NCBI GenBank assembly: GCA_017889745.1
Contig: JAGGAG010000148.1
Span: 1 to 6,218, forward strand
Length of the DNA stretch: 6,218 nucleotides
Reading direction: 5' to 3'
Source of the DNA: Gemmatimonadota bacterium
GTDB lineage: Bacteria > Gemmatimonadota > Gemmatimonadetes > Gemmatimonadales > GWC2-71-9
Of the stretch, positions 1-5,324 are shown piece after piece. A program made the position numbers and the translations under genes. Every line of letters begins with the position of its first letter. Position 1 is the stretch's first letter. The notes below the pieces were generated by a model. It searched no databases and was not told where the DNA came from. It saw nothing but the letters and a program-made list of their open reading frames with translations.

Positions 1-567
1 GCCACCAGGCTCGGCCTCCTGCCGCCACAGGACATCACCGGCGCGGCGGGCGCGGCCGAGGCCGCGTCGAGGTCGTGGCTGGCGGAATCACCCGCCACCG
101 CCAATGAGGCGAAGCGCCTCGCGCTGGCGTTGTCCGGCGCCGTGGGCGTGCTCTACGGACTCGGCGGATGGCAGACGGTGGTGGCAGGAAGGTGGAAGGG
201 GCAGGTCAACGAGAACGCGAAGCAGCATGTATTCGTGCACGCGCTGCCCGAGATGAACCACAACGAGATCCTGGGATGGGAGGGGGCGCACCGGCAGGGT
301 GTGACGCGCTGGGTGACGCTGCTGCTCGAGGACGGCACGGAGAGCGACCGCATGAAGCTGCGCGCGAAGGTGACGCTCGGGCTGGTGGCGCGCGCCGGCG
401 AAGTACATCGGGTGAGGGCCACCGGCACCACGCTGCTGGCCAGGATGCTGAGCCTGGCGCTGCTGGGCGACTTCGTGTCGCTCTACCTGGCGGCGCTCAA
501 CGAGGAAGATCCCTGGACGATTGTTTCGATCGACAGGATCAAGCAGGCACTGACCGACGCGCGCTAG
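1..567 (+). CDS. Bifunctional phosphoglucose/phosphomannose isomerase, C-terminal part (5' truncated)
   Basis: This is the last 188 residues of a cytoplasmic sugar-phosphate isomerase that interconverts glucose-6-P or mannose-6-P with fructose-6-P, linking glycolysis to sugar-nucleotide synthesis. Frame 1 is open from the first base to TAG at 565-567, so the start and most of the N-terminal SIS domain lie outside the window. The diagnostic motif runs from QVNENAKQH (visible residues 68-76) to PEMNHNEILGW (83-93). The Glu of NENAK and the His of NHNEI are 16 residues apart, the same spacing as the catalytic Glu203/His219 of archaeal PGI/PMI. A Lys in the last helix (DRIKQAL) fits the third active-site residue of the family. 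Full-length relatives have about 300-350 residues, so roughly 120-160 are missing. The gene converges on the DtxR-type gene and overlaps it by 4 bp. Family recognition is strong. Which hexose phosphate is preferred cannot be read from the sequence. Confidence 0.9.
   Translation, partial: ATRLGLLPPQDITGAAGAAEAASRSWLAESPATANEAKRLALALSGAVGVLYGLGGWQTVVAGRWKGQVNENAKQHVFVHALPEMNHNEILGWEGAHRQGVTRWVTLLLEDGTESDRMKLRAKVTLGLVARAGEVHRVRATGTTLLARMLSLALLGDFVSLYLAALNEEDPWTIVSIDRIKQALTDAR
564..567. other. Shared CTAG: overlapping stop codons of two convergent genes
   Basis: The palindrome CTAG holds the TAG stop of the plus-strand isomerase (565-567) and the TAG stop of the minus-strand repressor (564-566). 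The two genes therefore overlap tail to tail by 4 bp, leaving no room for an intrinsic terminator between them. Read-through transcripts would be antisense to the neighbour. Confidence 0.95.
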
Positions 568-1241
568 GCACCGCAGTACACCAGCTTGGCCATGTCATGC
601 GCCAGCACCTGGCTCCGGCCTGACACCTCGAGCGTGATGGGTCCGCTGAACGGCTGCCGCTCGAGCACCCGCACGCGTGCGCCGAGAACCAGCCCCGCCC
701 CTGCCAGGTAGCGAAGCCGCTCCGCGTCGCTCGTATCCACCCGCCTGATCTCGGCGTTGCTTCCCGCCGGAACGTCGGCCAGGGGGGTGAGCGTGGGCCG
801 GGCAACCGCACCATGCGCATCCGGGATCGGATCGCCGTGCGGATCGACGGTCGGATGCCCCAGCGCCACCGCCATCCGTTCCACCAGCTCGTCGGACACG
901 GCGTGCTCGAGCCGCTCCGCCTCCTGGTGCACACTGTCCCAGGTGTAGGCCAGGAACCCGACGAGATAGGCCTCGAGCAGGCGATGCCGCCGAATCACCC
1001 GCACCGCCTCGTGCCGGCCCTCGGCCGTAAGGGTGGCACCGCGATAGGGCTCGTGGGTGAGCAGTCCCAGCTCGGAGAGCCGCTTCACCATGCCGCTCAC
1101 CGACGGTGGGGCAAGTGACAGCGCCTCCGCGATCTGGCTGGTGGACGCAGGCCGGCCGTCCTCGGAGAGGTGGTAGATGACCTTGAGATAGTCCTCAACC
1201 GAGCGGCTCAGCGGCTCGCGAACGGCCTCATCCCGTACGAT
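564..1241 (-). CDS. DtxR/MntR-family metal-dependent transcriptional repressor with FeoA-like C-terminal domain; start codon uncertain
   Basis: This is a cytoplasmic metal-sensing DNA-binding repressor. Numbering from an assumed ATC start at 1241 gives 225 residues. Residues 12-75 form the winged helix (SVEDYLKVIYHL, then SQIAEAL and the recognition helix around PPSVSGMVKRLSELGLL). Residues about 76-145 form the dimerisation and metal-binding domain (RRHRLLEAYL, VHQEAERLEH). Residues about 150-225 form a FeoA/SH3-like domain. Candidate metal ligands are D17, H86, E90, H105, E109, E112 and H113. Asp at the DtxR Met10 position and Glu at the Cys102 position resemble Mn-sensing MntR, but MntR Glu11 is Lys20 here. 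The first ATG/GTG/TTG in frame is GTG at 1100, inside the helix-turn-helix, so it cannot be the true start. Homology continues in frame to at least 1211 (CTG). ATC at 1241 has GAGGG 8 nt upstream. The first in-frame stop upstream is at 1275-1277. The gene is divergent from the HmuY/TonB-receptor operon, which it may regulate (inference). Family call is very confident; the start is not. Confidence 0.85.
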   Translation of the reverse strand: MVRDEAVREPLSRSVEDYLKVIYHLSEDGRPASTSQIAEALSLAPPSVSGMVKRLSELGLLTHEPYRGATLTAEGRHEAVRVIRRHRLLEAYLVGFLAYTWDSVHQEAERLEHAVSDELVERMAVALGHPTVDPHGDPIPDAHGAVARPTLTPLADVPAGSNAEIRRVDTSDAERLRYLAGAGLVLGARVRVLERQPFSGPITLEVSGRSQVLAHDMAKLVYCGA

Positions 1242-1249
1242 GGTGGCAA

Positions 1250-1254
1250 CCCTC
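1250..1254 (-). promoter_or_regulatory. Candidate ribosome binding site (GAGGG) for the DtxR-type gene
   Basis: On the minus strand GAGGG lies 8 nt before ATC at 1241. The spacing is good and it supports a non-canonical ATC start over CTG at 1211, whose nearest purine run (GAGG) is about 14 nt away. This is evidence about the start only. Confidence 0.35.
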
Positions 1255-1320
1255 GATCGTGGTGATGGGGAGAATTAGCGCTGGAACGCGGCGGATGCAA
1301 CGCGAGCCCCCTCCCCCTTT

Positions 1321-1341
1321 CCCGTTCCCCGTTCCCCGTAG
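1321..1341. repeat. Short tandem repeat, 7-bp unit CCCGTTC
   Basis: Two exact copies of CCCGTTC (1321-1327, 1328-1334) are followed by a degenerate third (CCCGTAG, 1335-1341), directly after a pyrimidine-rich stretch. It lies in the divergent intergenic region, 36 bp before the candidate -35 box. Its function is unknown and it may be simple-sequence slippage. Confidence 0.6.
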
Positions 1342-1387
1342 TTCTCCCTACCTCGCCCCCGTAGCGATCCGAACTGTTGGGCCCCGT

Positions 1388-1397
1388 GGGCGCGCCC
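1388..1397. promoter_or_regulatory. Palindrome GGGCGCGCCC, candidate operator
   Basis: This is a perfect 10-bp inverted repeat that extends imperfectly to about 14 bp (GT and AC flanks with one mismatch). It lies between the candidate -35 and -10 boxes of the HmuY/receptor operon, where a repressor would act. In such G+C-rich DNA a palindrome of this size can occur by chance, and it does not resemble known DtxR or MntR boxes. Confidence 0.25.
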
Positions 1398-1444
1398 TAC
1401 CTTGGCTTTCTGTCCCTCACTTCACTCCTCCACGGGTTCTCTCA

Positions 1445-2542
1445 ATGCTGATGCTGAATCAGACTGCCTGCCGCACCCGCGCTGCGGTACCGGCCCTTGC
1501 GGTCCTCCTGGTCCTTGCTGCGTGCGCGAGCGAGACGACCGCGCCCGTGCCCCAGTCGGGCGAACTCGAGATCGATGCGAGCTCGAACACCGCCTTCACC
1601 TACTTCAGCTTTGCGTCGAACGGCGTCGTCCAGGTCACCAGTCCCACGACGTCAACGGCATGGGACATGGCGTTCCGCCGGTACACCGTCCGCCTCAACG
1701 GCGGCGTGGCCGGGGCCGGTAGCGTCACCGGGTTCAACCTGGCCAACAATGCCGCCGCGACGAACGATGAGGTGCTCGCATTCACGCCCGAGAACCAGAA
1801 GCCGGCCTTCGATGCAGTGAGCGCCGCCGACATTCCATCGTCCGGCTTCACCAGCGAGGGCCTGGCACCGGACTACACCGGCTGGTTCCGCCCGACGGCG
1901 ACCGGCTTGCTGCCGAACCCCGCCGCCGTATGGAAGCTGCGTCGCGCGTCGGGCGCCGGGGCGGGGGCATACGCCGTTATCCGCGTCGAGGCCATCGTGA
2001 ATGACCCGAGCCTCTCGCCGACCGACGGGATGCGTGGCATCACCTTCGGCTATCGCCTGCAGACCACCCCGGGAACACTGGGCGCCGCACAGAGCGTCGC
2101 GGTCGATCTCTCCACGCTCACCGAGGCCGGCGTGAACCTCGCCAGCGGGGCCGTGGTGACGCCGACGGCGGGTGACTGCAGCTGGGATGTGAAGGTGACG
2201 CGCGCGTACACCTTCGAGATCAACGCCGGCTGCCAGGCCGGCACGTTTCCGTTCGACGCCAGCGAGATCTTCGATGCCGTGACCGGCGCCGACGATGCGC
2301 CGGAGTACGGCGCGTTCGTGGCGCTCGTGTCCGGCCCGATCCCCAACTCGATCACGAGCCACAGCGGGGTCTTCCTCTACAGCCTCGCCGGTGACAACCG
2401 GCTCTCGCCGACCTTCAACATCTTCCTCGTGAGGGTCGGCACCTCGGTGTACAAGCTCCAGGTAGTCAGCTACTACAGCGCCACGGGCACCACGGTCGGC
2501 GAGGCCGGGCACCCCACGATCCGGTACGAAAAGATCCAGTGA
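1445..2542 (+). CDS. HmuY-family surface lipoprotein, apparently two tandem HmuY-like domains
   Basis: This is a predicted 365-residue lipoprotein. The N-terminus has a positively charged segment, a hydrophobic stretch (A13-A26) and a lipobox LAAC with lipidated Cys27, followed by a polar linker. ATG at 1445 was chosen because it puts the signal peptide at the N-terminus; the frame stays open back to GTG 1259, but that adds 62 proline-rich residues. ATG at 1451 is an alternative. HmuY features are WDMAFRRYTVRLNGG (73-87) and YKLQVVSYY (336-344). Characterised HmuY proteins bind haem at the cell surface and pass it to a partner TonB receptor. A second WD motif (247-248), a second FDAV (277-280) and matching ends (GITFGYRLQ 198-206, TIRYEKIQ 358-365) indicate internal duplication. 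Cys245 and Cys263 could form a disulfide. Only two His occur (306, 356), so haem ligation as in P. gingivalis HmuY is not evident. The stop overlaps the receptor start. Family call is confident; ligand is unknown. Confidence 0.82.
   Translation: MLMLNQTACRTRAAVPALAVLLVLAACASETTAPVPQSGELEIDASSNTAFTYFSFASNGVVQVTSPTTSTAWDMAFRRYTVRLNGGVAGAGSVTGFNLANNAAATNDEVLAFTPENQKPAFDAVSAADIPSSGFTSEGLAPDYTGWFRPTATGLLPNPAAVWKLRRASGAGAGAYAVIRVEAIVNDPSLSPTDGMRGITFGYRLQTTPGTLGAAQSVAVDLSTLTEAGVNLASGAVVTPTAGDCSWDVKVTRAYTFEINAGCQAGTFPFDASEIFDAVTGADDAPEYGAFVALVSGPIPNSITSHSGVFLYSLAGDNRLSPTFNIFLVRVGTSVYKLQVVSYYSATGTTVGEAGHPTIRYEKIQ
2539..2542 (+). promoter_or_regulatory. GTGA start/stop overlap (translational coupling)
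   Basis: The GTG start of the receptor (2539-2541) overlaps the TGA stop of the lipoprotein (2540-2542). No strong Shine-Dalgarno is visible before it, only an A-rich AAAAGA about 5 nt upstream. The receptor is therefore probably translated by termination-reinitiation, tying its amount to that of the lipoprotein. Confidence 0.75.
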
Positions 2543-4671
2543 CCCGGTCGCTGCGCCTGGCGGCACTCCTCGCGCTCGCCGCCCCCACGGCGGCGGGCGC
2601 GCAGGAGGTCGTACAGGGCGTCGTGCGGGAGGCCGTCAGCGGCCACCCCGTGAGCGGCGCGCAGGTGAGCCCGCTGCCGAAGGGCCCGGTCGCCTGGACT
2701 GACGCCGACGGCAGGTTCCGGCTCGCGGTCCAGGTACGCCCCGACTCGCTCCGCATCATCGCGATCGGCTATGGCGCCACCCGCATGGCGCTGCCCACGG
2801 CGACGGCGAGCATCGAAGTCACGCTGGTCCCGCTGGCTGTGGTGCTGCCCGAACTCATCACCACGGCCGGACGCTTCGAGGAGCGCGCCGCGGAGATCAC
2901 CGCCCCCGTCGTCACGGTTCCGCACGCGGAAATCGAGGCGCAGGCGGCGGTGGCCGCCGATCAGATTGTCTCGCAGCTGCCCGGCCTGCAGACCATCCCC
3001 AGCCCGCCATCGGGCACCAGCATCTCGATTCGCGGCATCGGCGAGTCACGGGTCCTCGTCCTCCTCGACGGCGAACCGGTCGGGGGCAGCCTGCTGCAGA
3101 ACACCGACCTGAGCCGGCTCTCCACCGTCGCGGTCGAGCGGATCGAGGTGACCAAGGGCCCGATGTCGTCGGTGTACGGCTCGGACGCGCTGGGCGGCGT
3201 CATCAACCTCGTCACCCAGCCGCCGCCCGAAACGCTGCAGCTCGGCCTCACGGCGCGCACCGGATCGTTCGGGCGGCTGGAGGGCTACGGCGATGCGGGC
3301 GGCACCTTCGGCAACTTCGGCTTCAGCGTTACCGGTGGGGCGCGGCAACAGGAGGTGGTTCCGGGCATCGCGATCGGGGGCAACCCGCAAGAGCTCATCT
3401 ACGACGTGCGCAGCACCTTTCGCTATGCGGCGAGCAGCCGCGTGGCGCTGCGCGCCGATGCGACCTACTACTACGAGCGGCAGCGCTGGCCGATCGGCGG
3501 CGGGTTCAACGGCTTCAATGACAACCAGGGCGTCTCCGGTTGGACGGAGGCGACCATCGACGGCGCGGGCGGCGTCTGGCGCGCCCGCGTCTTCGCCGAA
3601 CGCTACGAGTACAAGTACCGCTCGGCGCAGGGCGACCTCCCCATTGCCAACTCCGGTCCGCCACCGCAGACCGAAGGGCTGCTGCGGACACTGCTCGCGC
3701 ACAGCCGGCGGTCCGGTCGCAACTCACTGGACGCCGGCGTCCAGTTGAGCCTGCGCGCGGTAGACGCGCCCGATCGCCTGCTGGGCGAGCAGGCCTCGGA
3801 CCAGCAGGTGGAGGTCTACGCGCAGGATGCACTGCGCCTGGGACGGGTCCTGCTCAATGGCGGCGCACGCTATACCTGGAACTCGCAGTGGCAGGGCAAC
3901 CTCTCGCCCAGCGTCGGGGTGGCATGGGAACCGCTGAACCAGCTTCGCATCAAGGGCTCGATGGCGCGCGGCTTCCGCGGGCCGAGCTTCAAGGAGCGGG
4001 GCTGGACGTTCATGAACATTGCCGCGGGTTACACCATCGTGGGCAACCCCGATCTGGTGCCCGAGACCTCCTGGGCCATCGACGCCGCGGTGACGTGGGC
4101 CCCATGGCCGACCTTCACCATCGAGGTGGCCGGCTTCCGCAACGACGTCGATAACCTGATCGACTTCTTCACCGCGGGGTTCACCGACGCGGGGCTGCTC
4201 ATATTCACCCCGACCAACATCGCGGTGGCGCGCACGCAAGGCGTCGAGGCGAGCGCGCGATGGGCGTCGGGCACGTGGTCGGTCATGGCGGGCTATACCT
4301 ACCTCGATGCGAGGAACCTGGTGGATGACCTCCCGCTCAACCGCCGCGCCGCGAATACCGGCCGCCTCCGCGCGACGAAGACCTGGGGACTCCTGCGGGG
4401 GCTGCGGGGCGACGTGACGGCGCTGTACACCGGCCCGGCACCACTAGTGGGACAGGCGTTCGAGGGCGGGACCGCCGTCACCGGCGAGCAGGGCGCGTTC
4501 CTGCAATGGAACCTGGGCGTCCAGCTGGGCGTCCTCCCCGCCCTGAGCCTCAATGCCGGCGTCGACAACCTCTTCAACGAGATTCCGGAGAACTGGACCG
4601 GCCTCATCGAGCGTCGCTTCTGGATCGGGTTCAGTTCGCAGTGGAAGGCCAGCGGAGGCGGTGGCTCGTAG
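2539..4671 (+). CDS. TonB-dependent outer-membrane receptor (HmuR/CirA-like) with N-terminal carboxypeptidase-regulatory-like domain
   Basis: This is a 710-residue outer-membrane active transporter energised by TonB-ExbBD. A signal peptide spans residues 1-21 (cleavage likely after AGA, before Gln22). A beta-sandwich carboxypeptidase-regulatory-like domain covers about 23-100, as in many FCB-group receptors. A TonB-box-like segment (ELITTAG, 105-111) leads into the plug, about 120-230, with SIRGIG, VLVLLDGEPVGG, VERIEVTKGPMSSVYGSDA and GGVINLVT. The rest is a 22-strand-type barrel. FRGP (479-482) and GNPDL (502-506) correspond to the FRAP/NPNL motifs of haem and related receptors. The His that haem receptors keep between these motifs is absent; only H36, H129 and H388 exist in the whole protein. 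The barrel ends with RRFWIGFSSQW (692-702) plus an unusual KASGGGGS tail. Coupling to the HmuY-like gene suggests the pair imports one ligand: haem, another metal chelate, or something unrelated. Class is certain; substrate is inferred. Confidence 0.93.
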   Translation: MTRSLRLAALLALAAPTAAGAQEVVQGVVREAVSGHPVSGAQVSPLPKGPVAWTDADGRFRLAVQVRPDSLRIIAIGYGATRMALPTATASIEVTLVPLAVVLPELITTAGRFEERAAEITAPVVTVPHAEIEAQAAVAADQIVSQLPGLQTIPSPPSGTSISIRGIGESRVLVLLDGEPVGGSLLQNTDLSRLSTVAVERIEVTKGPMSSVYGSDALGGVINLVTQPPPETLQLGLTARTGSFGRLEGYGDAGGTFGNFGFSVTGGARQQEVVPGIAIGGNPQELIYDVRSTFRYAASSRVALRADATYYYERQRWPIGGGFNGFNDNQGVSGWTEATIDGAGGVWRARVFAERYEYKYRSAQGDLPIANSGPPPQTEGLLRTLLAHSRRSGRNSLDAGVQLSLRAVDAPDRLLGEQASDQQVEVYAQDALRLGRVLLNGGARYTWNSQWQGNLSPSVGVAWEPLNQLRIKGSMARGFRGPSFKERGWTFMNIAAGYTIVGNPDLVPETSWAIDAAVTWAPWPTFTIEVAGFRNDVDNLIDFFTAGFTDAGLLIFTPTNIAVARTQGVEASARWASGTWSVMAGYTYLDARNLVDDLPLNRRAANTGRLRATKTWGLLRGLRGDVTALYTGPAPLVGQAFEGGTAVTGEQGAFLQWNLGVQLGVLPALSLNAGVDNLFNEIPENWTGLIERRFWIGFSSQWKASGGGGS

Positions 4672-4688
4672 ACCGTCACGTTGCGCCC

Positions 4689-5252
4689 TCACGTCTTCAG
4701 CAGGTCGCTCAGGATCCGCTCGGTCATTCCCCACACCGTACCCTCCTCCAGCCGGAACGCCGGCACCCGCATCTGCTGCGATCGTACCAGCACGTCGGCG
4801 CTCGCATAGGTATCGTCGCTGAGCAGGTTGGCGAGCGGCACCCAGTGCGTGGCGGCGATCTCCTCGCTGATCCGGTCGAGCGGGGTCCGGCGATCCAGGC
4901 GGAACACGTACGGCCGCACCGCGATCGGGGGCAGCACCGGGGTGCGGGGCGCCATGTCGTCGAGCACACCCACCAGTGATTCGGGGGGCAATACCAGCCC
5001 CACCTCCTCCTCGGTCTCCCGGATCGCGGTGAAAAGGAGGTCCTCATCGCCCTCGCGCCGCCCGCCCGGCAGCGCCATCTGGCCCGACCACGGATCACCC
5101 GACCGCTCGGCCCGCCGCACCAGCAGCAGTGAATCGGGCGCCGGCACCAGCACCACCGCCACCGCCGCCCAGCGCAGCACCGGAGCCGGCTCCACTTGCA
5201 CCGCCGGCCGCGTGAAGCGACGCTGAATCACCGCGTTGATCAAGTCGCTCAT
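4689..5252 (-). CDS. NUDIX hydrolase, CoA-pyrophosphatase (NudL/NUDT7-8) type
   Basis: This is a 187-residue cytoplasmic Mg-dependent hydrolase of nucleoside-diphosphate-linked compounds. The complete Nudix box GX5EX7REUXEEXGU occupies residues 64-86 (G64, E70, R78-E79, E82-E83, G85), with T80 at the first U position. It is preceded by the SGQMALPGG approach seen in CoA pyrophosphatases, which cleave CoA to phosphopantetheine and 3',5'-ADP. The C-terminal WGMTERILSDLL (174-185) resembles the WGATxxIL signature of that subgroup. The length fits the family (about 190-220). The start is ATG at 5250-5252. A GGGGG run about 10 nt upstream may serve as ribosome binding site. The stop is 17 bp from the receptor stop, in convergent orientation. 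It probably acts in housekeeping nucleotide or CoA turnover and shows no evident link to the uptake operon. The Nudix class is certain; the substrate comes from subgroup resemblance only. Confidence 0.9.
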   Translation of the reverse strand: MSDLINAVIQRRFTRPAVQVEPAPVLRWAAVAVVLVPAPDSLLLVRRAERSGDPWSGQMALPGGRREGDEDLLFTAIRETEEEVGLVLPPESLVGVLDDMAPRTPVLPPIAVRPYVFRLDRRTPLDRISEEIAATHWVPLANLLSDDTYASADVLVRSQQMRVPAFRLEEGTVWGMTERILSDLLKT

Positions 5253-5324
5253 GGCCGCGGAAACCCCCGCCCCTTGGGGCCGTAGGGCCTGAGAACCAGC
5301 CTCGTTACATCATCGGGGGACATC
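5253..5324. promoter_or_regulatory. Divergent intergenic region between NUDIX and propeller genes, with GC inverted repeats
   Basis: This 72-bp gap must hold both promoters if the genes are transcribed separately. It contains GCCCC-TT-GGGGC (5269-5280) and the overlapping GGCC-GTAG-GGCC (5278-5289), possible protein-binding palindromes close to the NUDIX start. No persuasive -35/-10 pair was found on either strand. Confidence 0.3.
5315..5320 (+). promoter_or_regulatory. Ribosome binding site (GGGGGA) for the propeller gene
   Basis: A purine run GGGGGA lies 4 nt before ATG at 5325. The spacing is slightly short but acceptable. It supports this start, which also places a hydrophobic export signal at the N-terminus. 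Confidence 0.5.

Larger units (their letters stand above)
1242..1444. promoter_or_regulatory. Divergent intergenic region between the DtxR-type regulator and the HmuY/TonB-receptor operon
   Basis: These 203 bp must carry the promoters for both divergent units. A possible plus-strand promoter is TTGGGC at 1377-1382 and TACCTT at 1398-1403 with a 15-nt spacer, which is short for a sigma-70 type. The second half can also be read as TACCTTGG, resembling the TAnnTTTG element of Bacteroidetes. A 10-bp perfect palindrome (1388-1397) sits between the two boxes. No convincing Fur box or DtxR-type 19-bp operator was found by eye. No clear Shine-Dalgarno precedes the ATG at 1445; the run before it is pyrimidine-rich. 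The promoter elements are weak pattern matches. Confidence 0.35.

Noticed and set aside
564..1100. DtxR-type gene starting at GTG 1100
   Set aside because: This start removes the first helix and most of the helix-turn-helix, all of which is encoded in frame upstream with good family resemblance.
1259..1444. In-frame extension of the HmuY-like gene back to a GTG at 1259
   Set aside because: It would add 62 low-complexity, proline-rich residues before a clear lipoprotein signal peptide and would fill nearly the whole divergent promoter region. ATG at 1445 fits better.
1242..1444. Fur box or classical DtxR box upstream of the uptake operon
   Set aside because: No AT-rich 19-bp inverted repeat resembling either consensus could be found by eye on either strand.
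1652..2566. Long open frame on the minus strand (304 codons) opposite the HmuY-like gene
   Set aside because: Its translation is Arg/Gly/Ala-rich with no recognisable domain. It mirrors the codon bias of the real gene on the other strand, as expected in high-G+C DNA.
4672..4688. Possible terminator between the receptor and the NUDIX gene
   Set aside because: The 17-bp gap has no stable stem-loop or T-run; only short ACGT self-complementary words are present.
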